Shown: positions 10,578 through 20,133 of the stretch, piece after piece
Numbering within the stretch: position 1 is the stretch's first letter
Layout: each line of letters begins with the position of its first letter
From: an uncultured Arenicella sp.
GTDB taxonomy: Bacteria; Pseudomonadota; Gammaproteobacteria; Arenicellales; Arenicellaceae
Reading direction: 5' to 3'
NCBI GenBank assembly: GCA_938048185.1
Contig: CALIVT010000001.1
Location: 186,001-250,000, forward strand
Length of the DNA stretch: 64,000 nucleotides
Notes under the pieces: model-generated
The model's database searches: none
The model's input: the letters and a program-made list of their open reading frames with translations, nothing else
What the model was told of the DNA's origin: nothing
Position numbers and translations under genes: made by a program

Positions 10578-10910
10578 ATGAACGACGTATTAAGCTTTTT
10601 TATTTCTGACGCAATGGCGCAAACCGCCGGCGCGGGAGGCCAAGGCGGCATTATGACTTTCTTGCCCATGATCGCCTTATTCGTGATCTTTTATTTTTTG
10701 CTAATTCGTCCCCAGCAAAAACGTCAAAAAGAGCACAAGAATATGGTTGCTGGGCTCGCTAAGGGTGATGAAATCGTTACCATGGGTGGCGTGTTGGGCA
10801 AGATCATCGCGGTTGACGATAACTTTATTACCTTGGAAGTTGCCAAGGGTACTGAAGTGAAGGTTCAGCGCATGTCAGTTCAAGCAATGATGCCAAAGGG
10901 CACCATTTAG
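10578..10910 (+). CDS. yajC: Sec translocase accessory subunit YajC
   Basis: This 110-residue inner-membrane protein associates with SecDF in protein export. After an Ala/Gly-rich N-terminus it has one membrane helix (about residues 25-44, FLPMIALFVIFYFLLIRP), followed by the typical QQKRQKEHKNM basic stretch and the GDEIVTMGGVLGKI motif. AGGTAA lies a few bases before the ATG. It is followed by secD after 56 bp and belongs to the yajC-secD-secF operon. Confidence 0.95.
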   Translation: MNDVLSFFISDAMAQTAGAGGQGGIMTFLPMIALFVIFYFLLIRPQQKRQKEHKNMVAGLAKGDEIVTMGGVLGKIIAVDDNFITLEVAKGTEVKVQRMSVQAMMPKGTI

Positions 10911-10966
10911 CAAACCAAATAGAGACGGATGCCGTTTGCAATTCGTGCGTCGGCGGCTAAATAATC

Positions 10967-12820
10967 ATGAATAAAAACCCAACCTGGAAGTATCTGCTTC
11001 TGCTGTTAATCGTTGCCTTTGGCGTGATTTACGCAACCCCCAATCTGTATCAAGCTGAACCTGGCTTGCAGATAATCGGCGCGCGTAATGCTGAGGTTGA
11101 TCAAACGATTCTTGATCGCGCTAAGCGTGCCCTAGAGTCTTCTAACATCGAAGTAAAGCAGATTTTGATGGATGGCGATAAAGTTCGTGTTCGCCTAACA
11201 TCGGAAGAAGATCAAACACGCGGCCAGGAAGTCTTGCGTGCTAAGTTGGGTAATTTATACCCCGTAGCCTTAGCCGATATGCCGACAACGCCAAATTGGT
11301 TGCAAGGCTTAGGTGCGGCGCCGATGTATCTCGGTTTGGATTTACGTGGTGGTGTGCATTTCTTAATGCAAGTCGACATGGCAGCCGCTGAGCGCAAGGC
11401 TAACGACAACTACTACGAAGATATCCGCAAGTTAATGCGTGAAGAGAAGCTGCGTTACAGCGGGCTTAATCGCCAGCCTAACGGTGCGATCGACCTGCGT
11501 TTTAGTAGCGAAGAGGTTCGCGATCAAGCGTCTAACAAGGCTACAAGAGAAAACCCTGAGTTAGTTGCGACGACTAACGACGATGGTAATAATTATTCGC
11601 TTAGTTTGCAGTTAACAGAGCCCGCCGTCGCTGAAATTCGCAAAGCCGCGCTAAAGAAAAATATGTTGGCGATTCGCAATCGAATCGACCAACTTGGTGT
11701 GTCTGAACCGGTTATTCAGCAGCAAGGCACCGATAGAATTGTCGTTCAGTTACCAGGTGTCAAAGACCCATCGATTGCTAAGGATATATTAGGTAAGACC
11801 GCTACCTTACAAATTCATTTGGTAGACGAAGACAACACAGCCTCGACTGTGCGCGGGCGTGTTCCTGCGGGCTCGCAACGTTTTTTCTTTCGCGATAAAA
11901 CACCGATCTTATTGAAAAAGCGCGTGCTTTTTTCAGGCGATAACATTATTGATGCCAGTGCGACCATAGATGAGACAGGTGGCGCTGCGGTTAGCATCAC
12001 GCTTGACTCTAAAGGTGCGAATGTTAACTCGGATATCACCGGCGACAATATCGGCAACCGTATGGCGGTGGTCTATGTTGAGACGCTCGGCGAGACTAAG
12101 ATTGATTCAAAAGGTGATGCCAAGCTTGTCACGCGAGAAATTAAAGAAGTCATTACAGCCCCCGTCATTCGAGACCAACTGGGTAGGCGCTTCAATATCA
12201 CCGGCCTTGGCGGTCAAAAAGAAGCACAAGATTTGTCATTGTTGCTGCGCGCGGGCTCGCTTGCTGCCCCTGTTTTTATTATCGAAGAGCGCACTGTTGG
12301 CCCGAGTTTAGGCGCTGAAAATATCGCTAAGGGTTTTAAATCAGTACTTTTCGGTTTCTTGGCGGTACTGGTCTTTATGGTGATTTTTTATCGTGTCTTC
12401 GGCGCGGTGGCAAGTTTCGCGCTGGTGTTAAATTTAGTGATCATCGTTGGTGTGTTGTCGCTATTGCAGGCCACGCTTACTTTGCCAGGAGTCGCTGGCA
12501 TGGTGTTGACCGTGGGTATGGCGGTAGACGCCAACGTGCTGATCTTTGAACGAATACGTGAAGAAGTAGGGTCGGGCGCGGCACCGCAGCTATCGATTCA
12601 CCGCGGATACGACAATGCCTTTTCGACCATTATTGATGCTAACTTAACAACCTTAATTGCGGCGCTTGTTCTTTTTCAATTTGGAACTGGCCCTATTAAA
12701 GGTTTCGCAATTACCTTAAGCATAGGTATCGCTACCTCAATGGTCACCGCCATTTTCGTGTCTCGAATTTTAGTCAACCTGTTCTATGGCGGTCGTCGCC
12801 TAGACAAACTCGCAATTTAG
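10967..12820 (+). CDS. secD: Protein translocase subunit SecD
   Basis: SecD works with SecF and YajC to use proton-motive force for late steps of export through SecYEG. The 617-residue protein has an N-terminal membrane helix, the D1 motif LGLDLRGGVHF near residue 120, a large periplasmic domain, and five C-terminal membrane helices beginning near 455. The D4-type motif GMAVDANVLIFERIREE is near 520-536. Length matches the gammaproteobacterial form. It is 17 bp from secF. Confidence 0.97.
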   Translation: MNKNPTWKYLLLLLIVAFGVIYATPNLYQAEPGLQIIGARNAEVDQTILDRAKRALESSNIEVKQILMDGDKVRVRLTSEEDQTRGQEVLRAKLGNLYPVALADMPTTPNWLQGLGAAPMYLGLDLRGGVHFLMQVDMAAAERKANDNYYEDIRKLMREEKLRYSGLNRQPNGAIDLRFSSEEVRDQASNKATRENPELVATTNDDGNNYSLSLQLTEPAVAEIRKAALKKNMLAIRNRIDQLGVSEPVIQQQGTDRIVVQLPGVKDPSIAKDILGKTATLQIHLVDEDNTASTVRGRVPAGSQRFFFRDKTPILLKKRVLFSGDNIIDASATIDETGGAAVSITLDSKGANVNSDITGDNIGNRMAVVYVETLGETKIDSKGDAKLVTREIKEVITAPVIRDQLGRRFNITGLGGQKEAQDLSLLLRAGSLAAPVFIIEERTVGPSLGAENIAKGFKSVLFGFLAVLVFMVIFYRVFGAVASFALVLNLVIIVGVLSLLQATLTLPGVAGMVLTVGMAVDANVLIFERIREEVGSGAAPQLSIHRGYDNAFSTIIDANLTTLIAALVLFQFGTGPIKGFAITLSIGIATSMVTAIFVSRILVNLFYGGRRLDKLAI

Positions 12821-12837
12821 AATAGGGAAGGTCAATC

Positions 12838-13791
12838 ATGCAATTATTTTCCAAGCTAACCACCATCGACTTTATTGGTCTGCGTAAGTTTGCCGTGGTT
12901 GTCTCGATTATTTTAATCGCGGCTGGCGCTTATTCATTGTCAACGTCTGGTTTGAATTACGGCATCGATTTCTCCGGTGGTACCAAAATTGAATTGGGTT
13001 ATCAGCAAGAAGTGTCGGTGATCGATATACGTTCAACCTTGGCGTCAAATGGGTACCCCGAGGCCGTGGTTCAGTTCTTTGGTACAAACAAAGACATCCT
13101 AATTCGAGTGCCGTTGTCGCAAGAAAATAGCGATGATAGGGTCAGTACCAAAATTGTCGATTTACTCGCCGCGTCACCGGTTGGTTCAGGCGAGGTTCGC
13201 AGCGTTGAGTTTGTCGGCCCCACCTTTGGTAAAGAGCTGTTTGAGAAAGGCATTCTTGCCTTAGTCTATGCGTTAATCGGCGTAATGATCTATGTGGCTT
13301 TTCGTTTTGAGTGGAAGTTTTCCTTGGGCTCAGTGGTGGCGTTGATTCACGATGTAATTATCACGCTCGGCATATTTTCATTGTTGAAGTTAGAATTTAC
13401 CTTGCCGGTGTTGGCCGCGTTACTCGCGGTGATAGGCTACTCCTTGAACGATACCATCGTGGTTTTTGATCGTATTCGTGAAAACTTCCGAAAGTTGCGT
13501 GAAACCGATACTGAAGAGACCATGAACGTGTCTATCAACCAGACACTTCCTAGAACAATTCTTACCTCGCTAACCACCTTGTTGGTGTTACTCGCGCTGT
13601 ATTTTTACGGCGGCGACGCGCTTAGCGGTTTCGCTGCAACCCTGATTATTGGTGTTTTGATTGGTACCTATTCCTCTATTTTCGTCGCCAGCCCAACCGT
13701 GTTGGTGTTGGGTGCAAAAGCCGAAGACTTAATTGTCGAAGTGGTTGAGAAAGAGGGCGCTGACCAACCAGATCAACCTTACATGCCTTAG
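12838..13791 (+). CDS. secF: Protein translocase subunit SecF
   Basis: This 317-residue membrane partner of SecD shows the N-terminal helix, the NYGIDFSGGTKIELG motif near residue 38, the SVEFVGPTFG segment before the second helix, and the GYSLNDTIVVFDRIREN motif near 200-216. Six membrane segments can be counted. The C-terminal tail is short and acidic. The gene ends the yajC-secD-secF operon; glyA follows after 75 bp without a strong terminator. Confidence 0.97.
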   Translation: MQLFSKLTTIDFIGLRKFAVVVSIILIAAGAYSLSTSGLNYGIDFSGGTKIELGYQQEVSVIDIRSTLASNGYPEAVVQFFGTNKDILIRVPLSQENSDDRVSTKIVDLLAASPVGSGEVRSVEFVGPTFGKELFEKGILALVYALIGVMIYVAFRFEWKFSLGSVVALIHDVIITLGIFSLLKLEFTLPVLAALLAVIGYSLNDTIVVFDRIRENFRKLRETDTEETMNVSINQTLPRTILTSLTTLLVLLALYFYGGDALSGFAATLIIGVLIGTYSSIFVASPTVLVLGAKAEDLIVEVVEKEGADQPDQPYMP

Positions 13792-13866
13792 TCGGTGGTG
13801 GCTTGCTAACCACTTACTAATTACGGCAGTAAAAGATTTAAAATTTTTCACGGAGTAACTCCTCTC

Positions 13867-15144
13867 ATGTTTAAAAAAAGTGACAGCATCGCCAACGTTG
13901 ACCCAGAATTATGGGCCGCTATAGTTGATGAGAATACGCGTCAAGAAGAACACATCGAACTTATCGCGTCTGAGAACTACGCCAGTGCCGCGGTGATGCA
14001 GGCACAAGGCACTAAACTTACCAATAAGTACGCCGAGGGTTACCCAGGTAAACGTTATTACGGTGGTTGTGCGTATGTCGATGTGGCTGAAGACTTGGCC
14101 ATTGATCGCTTGAAAAAATTGTTCGGTGCTGATTATGTAAACGTACAACCTCACTCCGGCTCGTCAGCCAATATTGCGGTTTACCAAGCGGTGTTAAATC
14201 CGGGCGATACGGTGTTGGGCATGAGCCTAGATCATGGTGGCCACTTAACTCACGGCGCGAAAGTTAACTTCTCTGGTCGAATCTATAAGTCGGTGCAATA
14301 TGGTTTAGTTGAAGCTACCGGTGAGATTGACTACGATCAAGTCGAAGCACTCGCGTTAGAGCACAAGCCAAAGATGATTATCGCCGGTTTCAGTGCGTAT
14401 TCTCGCGTGGTTGATTGGCAGCGTTTTCGTGACATTTCCGATAAAGTTGGTGCAGTCATGATGTGTGACATTGCTCACGTTGCAGGCCTAATTGCTGCGG
14501 ATTTATACCCAAGCCCTATACAGATTGCAGACGTGTGTACCACCACTACCCACAAAACGCTACGTGGGCCGCGCGGTGGCGTTATTATGGCGAAATCTAA
14601 CCCTGAACTCGAGAAAGCGTTTAATTCACGCGTTTTTCCTGGTACTCAAGGCGGGCCACTGATGCACGTGATTGCGGCAAAAGCAGTTGCCTTTCACGAG
14701 GCCTTGCAACCTGAATTTAAAAAATACCAACAGCGTGTCCTTGACAACTCACGCGCACTTGCCGCTGGTTTGAAAGCACGTGGTTATTCACCGGTATCCG
14801 GGGGCACGGACAATCACCTCAGTTTAATAAGCCTGATCGATAAAGGCATCACCGGTAAAGCCGCGGAGGCTGCCCTTGGTGCGGCTAATATCACGGTTAA
14901 CAAGAATAGTGTTCCTAGCGATCCTCAGAGTCCGTTTGTAACCAGTGGTATTCGAATTGGGACACCGGCTATTACCACACGCGGTTTTGGTCTTGCTGAT
15001 ATGCAACAACTTGCAACGTGGATGGCTGATGTTATGGACTCCGTCGATCAAGATGGCGGCTTTGACGCGAGCGTTAGCGCCCGAGTTAAAGGCGAAGTGT
15101 TAGAGCTTTGCAGTCGCTATCCAGTCTACGACTTTTCAGACTAG
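13867..15144 (+). CDS. glyA: Serine hydroxymethyltransferase
   Basis: This 425-residue PLP enzyme interconverts serine and glycine with tetrahydrofolate, feeding one-carbon units. Motifs: [10 protein letters not shown] near residue 31, [13 protein letters not shown] near 55-67, and the PLP-lysine region [13 protein letters not shown] near 224-236. A clear GGAG ribosome-binding site lies 11 nt before the ATG, paired with CTCC in a tiny stem. I looked upstream for a glycine riboswitch or PurR site and saw neither. nrdR and the rib genes follow on the same strand, a common order in Gammaproteobacteria. Confidence 0.97.
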   Translation: MFKKSDSIANVDPELWAAIVDENTRQEEHIELIASENYASAAVMQAQGTKLTNKYAEGYPGKRYYGGCAYVDVAEDLAIDRLKKLFGADYVNVQPHSGSSANIAVYQAVLNPGDTVLGMSLDHGGHLTHGAKVNFSGRIYKSVQYGLVEATGEIDYDQVEALALEHKPKMIIAGFSAYSRVVDWQRFRDISDKVGAVMMCDIAHVAGLIAADLYPSPIQIADVCTTTTHKTLRGPRGGVIMAKSNPELEKAFNSRVFPGTQGGPLMHVIAAKAVAFHEALQPEFKKYQQRVLDNSRALAAGLKARGYSPVSGGTDNHLSLISLIDKGITGKAAEAALGAANITVNKNSVPSDPQSPFVTSGIRIGTPAITTRGFGLADMQQLATWMADVMDSVDQDGGFDASVSARVKGEVLELCSRYPVYDFSD

Positions 15145-15190
15145 GCGCGCTTTGATTAAGAGCCGCTCCGTTCAACTAACTAGCTAATAT

Positions 15191-15718
15191 ATGCGTTGTC
15201 CTTTTTGCCAAAATGATGATACCCGCGTTGTCGATTCTCGCTTAGCGGAAGATCGCGACGCGGTGCGTCGGCGGCGTGCCTGTGAGGCCTGTGGTGAGCG
15301 CTTTAGTACGCTCGAAGAGGCCAATCTAAAACTTCCGTATATCGTTAAAACAAACGGTGATCGCGAACATTACGACGAGTCGAAACTTGCACGTGGATTA
15401 GAGCGAGCTTTGGAAAAACGTCCGGTTGACTCTGAGGAAATCGAACATATTCTGCATCGCATAAAGCACAAGTTGCTTACCTGCGGCGAGCGCGAAATCA
15501 ACGCACGCGATATCGGTGAGTTGGTCATGAATGAGTTGCGTGAAGTCGATCAAGTTGCCTATGTGCGCTTTGCATCAGTTTATCGTTCGTTTCAAGACGT
15601 CGACGCGTTTAGTAATGAGATTAAGCGTCTGCAAGCAGAGACGGTTCGCGGCAGAAAAGCGTCACGTACTAAAGCGCAAGCCAGCATTAATGCCAATAAC
15701 ACCCCACCTAAGCGTTAG
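15191..15718 (+). CDS. nrdR: Transcriptional repressor NrdR
   Basis: NrdR senses ATP/dATP and represses ribonucleotide reductase genes. The 175-residue protein has the N-terminal zinc ribbon (MRCPFC near residues 1-6, then CEACGERF near 30-37) followed by an ATP-cone from about 48 to 138. The tail after residue 150 is basic and disordered in character. It lies between glyA and ribD, the usual gammaproteobacterial position, 12 bp before ribD. Confidence 0.96.
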   Translation: MRCPFCQNDDTRVVDSRLAEDRDAVRRRRACEACGERFSTLEEANLKLPYIVKTNGDREHYDESKLARGLERALEKRPVDSEEIEHILHRIKHKLLTCGEREINARDIGELVMNELREVDQVAYVRFASVYRSFQDVDAFSNEIKRLQAETVRGRKASRTKAQASINANNTPPKR

Positions 15719-15730
15719 ATATCAATTTAT

Positions 15731-16873
15731 ATGACCAGCTCAAAACCCAGATTTAGCGACATGGAGTTAATGCAGCGCACGCTCGAGCTCGCCAAACAAG
15801 GGCAACACACTACTCAGCCAAATCCAATGGTTGGCTGCGTCATCGTCAACGACGGTGAAGTGGTTGGTGAGGGGTTTCATCATATGGCGGGCGAACTTCA
15901 TGCTGAGCGTGTTGCCTTGCAACAAGCCGGAGAGAAGGCGCGCGGCGCAACGGCATACGTCAACTTAGAGCCGTGCTGTCATCAAGGTCGCACCCCGCCG
16001 TGCACCGACGCTTTAATTGATGCTGGCATCTCGCGTGTTGTTGCCGCAATGCGCGACCCAAACCCGCTCGTTGAGGGTGGTGGGTTTGAATTATTGACTG
16101 CGGCAGGCGTTGAGTCTGAGTCGGGTATTTTGGAGGAAGAGGCGTGTTGGTTAAACCGAGGCTTTGTTAGCCGCATGACACGCAAACGGCCCTGGGTCGT
16201 GTTGAAGTCTGCAGCCACCTTGGATGGCAGAACCGCCGCATACGATGGCGACAGTAAGTGGATCACCAGTGAGCCCGCGCGGCACGAAGTTCAAAAGCTA
16301 CGTGCGTCCTGTTCGGCCGTATTAACGGGTATTGGCACCGTGCTCGCCGACGACCCGACTATGAATGTGCGCTTAGATAATACCGAGCGCCAACCTTGGC
16401 GCGTTGTGCTTGATGGCGATTTGAAAATTCCCCTAGATGCCAGAATTATTGGTGCTGACGAGCGCTTAGTTATATTTACTCACTCAGATGATCTAGATAA
16501 AACCAGCGCGTTGATTGAAGCGGGTGCTGAAGTGATACAACTCAAGGCAGTCAGTACACAAGGTTCTGGAGCGAGTACGCTAGACTTAAATTTGGTGTTA
16601 GACGAGCTCGCAAGGTGGCAGTGTAACGAGGTGTTGGTTGAGGCCGGTCGCACGGTAAGCGGTGCATTTGTGCAGGCTGACTTAGTCGACGAGCTAAGCC
16701 TGTTCTACGCCGGCAGTGTGCTTGGCGACCAAGGCAAAGCGATGTTCAAGTTCGACGCACCATTGGCCTTTCCAAACAAGGTCGAATATCGAGTTAGTAA
16801 TACCGAAATGATTGGCGCCGACATTCGCGTAAGCGCGGTCAATGTCGCTAGTTTAGCGAGCTTAAGCAGCTAG
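15731..16873 (+). CDS. ribD: Bifunctional riboflavin deaminase/reductase
   Basis: This 380-residue protein deaminates and then reduces the pyrimidine product of GTP cyclohydrolase II in riboflavin synthesis. The N-terminal zinc deaminase domain shows GELHAERVAL near residue 53 and LEPCCHQGRTPPC near 77-89. The C-terminal reductase domain begins near 150 (RPWVVLKSAATLDGRTA) and includes the WITSEPARHEVQ segment. It starts 12 bp after nrdR and lies 41 bp before riboflavin synthase. Confidence 0.96.
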   Translation: MTSSKPRFSDMELMQRTLELAKQGQHTTQPNPMVGCVIVNDGEVVGEGFHHMAGELHAERVALQQAGEKARGATAYVNLEPCCHQGRTPPCTDALIDAGISRVVAAMRDPNPLVEGGGFELLTAAGVESESGILEEEACWLNRGFVSRMTRKRPWVVLKSAATLDGRTAAYDGDSKWITSEPARHEVQKLRASCSAVLTGIGTVLADDPTMNVRLDNTERQPWRVVLDGDLKIPLDARIIGADERLVIFTHSDDLDKTSALIEAGAEVIQLKAVSTQGSGASTLDLNLVLDELARWQCNEVLVEAGRTVSGAFVQADLVDELSLFYAGSVLGDQGKAMFKFDAPLAFPNKVEYRVSNTEMIGADIRVSAVNVASLASLSS

Positions 16874-16914
16874 TTAAATTCACCTAATCAAGCGATACAT
16901 TATAAGAGAAAACC

Positions 16915-17562
16915 ATGTTTACCGGAATTGTAGAAACCATTGGCACTGTCAAATCGACCCAGAAAGTGGGCGGTGATGTGCGCATTACGATTAGTGCGCC
17001 CGATTTTTCTAGCCGCGCAGTTAAGTTAGGTGACAGCATAGCGATCAACGGGGTGTGTTTAACCGTCGTTGAACATAATAATGCTGATTTTGCGTTTGAT
17101 GTGTCGGTCGAGTCGATTAACCACAGTTTAATTGGTGAATGGCAGGTCGGGGTAAAAGTAAACTTAGAGATGGCGCTATTGCCGACCACCCGGTTAGGCG
17201 GTCATTTAGTTTCTGGCCACGTTGACGGTCTAGCGACCCTGGTGGCTATGAGTGACGATGCGCGATCATGGCGGATGGAGTTTAAACTGCCTGAGGACTT
17301 GAAAAAATACGTTGCTAAGAAGGGCTCTATTACGATTAATGGAATCAGCTTAACGGTTAACTCGGTTAATGACGATGTGTTTGATATCAATGTGATACCG
17401 CACACCTTTGAGGTGACAACGCTCGGCAATTTAGAGGTTGGCGACCGAGTACACATTGAAGTTGACTTGATCGCACGCTACCTTGAGCGCCTGTTAACTG
17501 GAAATACTCAGTCTAGTTCAAATTTGAGTGAGTCATTCTTAGCCGAACATGGTTTTAGCTAG
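16915..17562 (+). CDS. ribE: Riboflavin synthase, alpha subunit
   Basis: This 215-residue enzyme dismutates two 6,7-dimethyl-8-ribityllumazines to riboflavin. It begins MFTGIVE, the hallmark of the family, and contains two lumazine-binding repeats of about 97 residues. The motif GDSIAINGVCLTV in the first repeat is matched by KGSITINGISLTVN in the second; GGHLVSGHVDG opens the second. It is the third gene of the nrdR-ribD-ribE run. The symbol ribC is used for the same gene in some species. Confidence 0.96.
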   Translation: MFTGIVETIGTVKSTQKVGGDVRITISAPDFSSRAVKLGDSIAINGVCLTVVEHNNADFAFDVSVESINHSLIGEWQVGVKVNLEMALLPTTRLGGHLVSGHVDGLATLVAMSDDARSWRMEFKLPEDLKKYVAKKGSITINGISLTVNSVNDDVFDINVIPHTFEVTTLGNLEVGDRVHIEVDLIARYLERLLTGNTQSSSNLSESFLAEHGFS

Positions 17563-17589
17563 TCGCACGGTGAACTTAGAGCTTTAGCG

Positions 17590-17985
17590 ATGACAATTGT
17601 TACCCCATTTTTTGCAGCGATTTTAGCTATGGTTTATCTGGCGCTGTCGTTGAATGTGTCTCGTTACCGTATCAGCCACAAGATTTCGCTTGGCTCGGGT
17701 GATAACCGGCATTTACGCTACGCCATACGCGCGCACGCAAATTTTATTGAATACGTTCCGCTGTCGCTATTACTAATTTGGTTTCTAGAAAGCTTGACGT
17801 TGTCGGCTAAACTACCGTTTTGGTTAGGCGCGGTATTGCTTACCGCGCGCGTTGCCCATGCTCTAGGCTTGTTTTACCCGAGGGAACTGTTTATTTTACG
17901 CCAAATCGGTTCGGTAGCCACGTTGTCGGTGTTACTTGTCGCGAGCGCAGCTATTTTACTTTTTTACCTACCGGTTTCGATTTGA
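17590..17985 (+). CDS. MAPEG-family membrane protein inserted in the riboflavin operon
   Basis: This 131-residue protein has four predicted membrane helices (about residues 3-22, 55-75, 78-97 and 105-128). Between the first and second is RAHANFIEYVPLSLLL, the conserved MAPEG signature (membrane-associated proteins in eicosanoid and glutathione metabolism). Bacterial members include glutathione transferase-like proteins and YecN-type proteins of unknown substrate. It lies 27 bp after riboflavin synthase and 130 bp before ribB on the same strand, so it is probably cotranscribed with rib genes. I see no functional reason for that link. Confidence 0.85.
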   Translation: MTIVTPFFAAILAMVYLALSLNVSRYRISHKISLGSGDNRHLRYAIRAHANFIEYVPLSLLLIWFLESLTLSAKLPFWLGAVLLTARVAHALGLFYPRELFILRQIGSVATLSVLLVASAAILLFYLPVSI

Positions 17986-18115
17986 ATTAGGTCTACTTTT
18001 ACTCATATTGGACTCGATCTATCCGCGCTAATACCGCACTATCACGTTATTATATCCACCTCGATTTTACCGGCTTTTAGCGATTGCGTTCACGCGACAT
18101 TCTTACGGCACTCAT

Positions 18116-19210
18116 ATGGCACTTTGCAGCATCGAAGAAATTTTAGAAGATTACCGTAACGGAAAAATGGTCATTATCACTGACGATGAAGACCGAGAAA
18201 ACGAAGGTGATTTGATGATGGCGGCTGATAAAGTTACCGCCGAGCACATCAATTTTATGGCACGGTATGGTCGTGGCTTGATCTGTTTAACGTTGACTGA
18301 AGAGCGTTGCCAACAGATTGGTTTACCGTTAATGGTTGGCGACAACAACGGCGCGCGTTTCTCAACCAATTTCACAATGTCGATCGAAGCCGCCGAAGGC
18401 GTCACCACCGGTATTTCGGCGGCGGACAGAGCGCGAACCGTTCAAGCTGCCGTGGCGCAAGACGCAAAGCCATCTGATATTGTTATGCCGGGGCATATAT
18501 TTCCAATCATGGCGGTTCCGGGCGGTGTAATGAGTCGCGCTGGGCATACTGAAGCGGGCGTAGATTTTTCGCGTTTAGCCGGGTGTGATCCGTCGAGTGT
18601 AATTTGTGAAATTCTGAACGAAGACGGCACGATGGCGCGATTGCCTGATTTGGAAGTTTTTGCAAAAGAGCACGATCTGAAAATTTGTTCAATCGCCGAA
18701 TTAATTCGATACCGCTTGGAAAAAGAACCAACCGTGGTACCGATTAAAGACACGGTAATTGAAACTGAAAAAGGCGCGTTAAGAACCGTTGTTTTCAATG
18801 ACATCGAGCGTGACGAAACACACGTCGCGTTTGTCTGTGGTGACATAGACGCGGACACACCTGTGCCGGTTCGCATTCACGTAGAGTCTGACTTTTTGAG
18901 CGTGCTTAAAGGGCTTAATAATCAGGCCAAGTTCCCAGTGCAAGACGCAGTAGACTATATTCTCGACCAAGGCTCGGGTATTGTGGTGATTGTACGTTAC
19001 GCGCAGAATGGCGAAGAAGTGATTTACGACTTGGAACAATTGCAAGAGACTAAGCGACCGGGAGGTCAGGGGCATTTGCGCCTGTTAGGCACCGGTAGTC
19101 AAATATTATCGAGTTTAGGTGCGGGTAAAATTCGCGTGCTGGGCAAAGAACGTAAAACCCACGGCCTGTCAGGCTTCGGGATAGAAATCGTTGATTACCT
19201 TCAACGTTAA
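18116..19210 (+). CDS. ribB: 3,4-Dihydroxy-2-butanone 4-phosphate synthase with degenerate RibA-like domain (RibBX type)
   Basis: Residues 1 to about 200 are a complete RibB domain making the four-carbon precursor of riboflavin: DDEDRENEGDL near 22-32, RYGRGLICL near 50, and GHTEAGVDFSRLAG near 142-155. Residues about 215-364 align in outline with RibA (GTP cyclohydrolase II) but lack its zinc cysteines (the C..C.C of RCDCG) and the RQEGRGIGL catalytic region. The corresponding part instead reads VRYAQNGEEV. Such fusions, called RibBX, are known in Proteobacteria and are not expected to have cyclohydrolase activity. A separate ribA must lie elsewhere. I see no FMN riboswitch in the 130 bp upstream. 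Confidence 0.93.
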   Translation: MALCSIEEILEDYRNGKMVIITDDEDRENEGDLMMAADKVTAEHINFMARYGRGLICLTLTEERCQQIGLPLMVGDNNGARFSTNFTMSIEAAEGVTTGISAADRARTVQAAVAQDAKPSDIVMPGHIFPIMAVPGGVMSRAGHTEAGVDFSRLAGCDPSSVICEILNEDGTMARLPDLEVFAKEHDLKICSIAELIRYRLEKEPTVVPIKDTVIETEKGALRTVVFNDIERDETHVAFVCGDIDADTPVPVRIHVESDFLSVLKGLNNQAKFPVQDAVDYILDQGSGIVVIVRYAQNGEEVIYDLEQLQETKRPGGQGHLRLLGTGSQILSSLGAGKIRVLGKERKTHGLSGFGIEIVDYLQR

Positions 19211-19232
19211 GTATTAGATTTTAGAGAACGCT

Positions 19233-19700
19233 ATGACACACACAACCATCTCCGGCGATTTAGTTGGCCAACAACAAAAACTTGGCATTGTATTGGGTCG
19301 CTTCAATAGTTTTATTGGTGACGCACTGCTCAACGGCGCAATCGACGTTTTAGCGCGCCATGGCGTAGACACGTCAAATATTACCGTGGTGAACGTACCG
19401 GGTGCATTTGAAATTCCGCTTGCAGTTAAAAAGATGGCCGCCAGCGCTAACTACGATGGTGTGATCGCGCTCGGTGCGGTCATTCGTGGTTCAACACCAC
19501 ATTTTGATTTTGTTGCCGGTGAATGCGCTAAAGGCCTAAATTCGGTGCAACTCGAAACCGGCGTGCCAGTAGGTTTTGGCGTATTAACCGTAGACACCAT
19601 CGAGCAAGCTATCGAGCGAGCTGGCACGAAAGCGGGAAACAAAGGCGCCGAAGCCGCGATGACGGTCCTGGAAATGGTGAATGTGATGGCGAAGCTATAA
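19233..19700 (+). CDS. ribH: 6,7-Dimethyl-8-ribityllumazine synthase
   Basis: This 155-residue enzyme condenses the RibB and RibD products to lumazine, the substrate of RibE. Family motifs: [14 protein letters not shown] near residue 23-36, VPGAFEIP near 56-63, [14 protein letters not shown] near 82-95 with the catalytic histidine, and [12 protein letters not shown] near 114-125. It lies 22 bp after ribB and 2 bp before nusB, so the rib and nusB genes are translationally close. Confidence 0.97.
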   Translation: MTHTTISGDLVGQQQKLGIVLGRFNSFIGDALLNGAIDVLARHGVDTSNITVVNVPGAFEIPLAVKKMAASANYDGVIALGAVIRGSTPHFDFVAGECAKGLNSVQLETGVPVGFGVLTVDTIEQAIERAGTKAGNKGAEAAMTVLEMVNVMAKL

Positions 19701-19702
19701 GT

Positions 19703-20116
19703 ATGTCATCGAATCGACACAACGCACGCAAGGCCGCAGTGCAAGCGCTATATCAATGGGATTTAACTAAGCAAGATGCCGGGGATATCGAAACGCAATT
19801 CAGTCAAATTCACGACATGCAAAACGTAGATAAAAAGTTTCTGCGCGAAATCATGTCGGAAGTGCCTAAGGTTGAAGCCGAGCTAGAAGCTGCGATCACA
19901 CCGTTTATTGGCCGTGACTTCAGCGCGTTAGACCCTGTTGAGCGTGCAATTCTGAGGCTCGGCGCATATGAGCTTAGCTACCGAAGCGACGTACCAACAC
20001 GTGTGGTGATGAATGAAATGATTGAGCTCGCGAAAACCTTTGGTTCAGATCATAGCTATAAATTCATAAACGGGGTTATGGACAAGCTTGGCAAGAACTT
20101 GCGTCAAGCTGACTAA
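19703..20116 (+). CDS. nusB: Transcription antitermination factor NusB
   Basis: NusB binds the boxA element of rRNA leader transcripts together with NusE (S10) in the antitermination complex. The 137-residue all-helical protein has the N-terminal RKAAVQALYQWDL motif near residue 9, the PVERAILRLGAYEL motif near 77-90 and the C-terminal KFINGVMDKL motif near 121. It starts 2 nt after ribH stops, the conserved ribH-nusB order. Confidence 0.97.
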   Translation: MSSNRHNARKAAVQALYQWDLTKQDAGDIETQFSQIHDMQNVDKKFLREIMSEVPKVEAELEAAITPFIGRDFSALDPVERAILRLGAYELSYRSDVPTRVVMNEMIELAKTFGSDHSYKFINGVMDKLGKNLRQAD

Positions 20117-20133
20117 GCAGGCCCGAGCATTCT

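Noticed and set aside
13792-13866. Glycine riboswitch or PurR box before glyA
   Set aside because: The 75-bp gap shows only a normal GGAG ribosome-binding site with a tiny 4-bp stem.
17986-18115. FMN riboswitch upstream of ribB
   Set aside because: None of the conserved RFN core segments is visible in this 130-bp gap.
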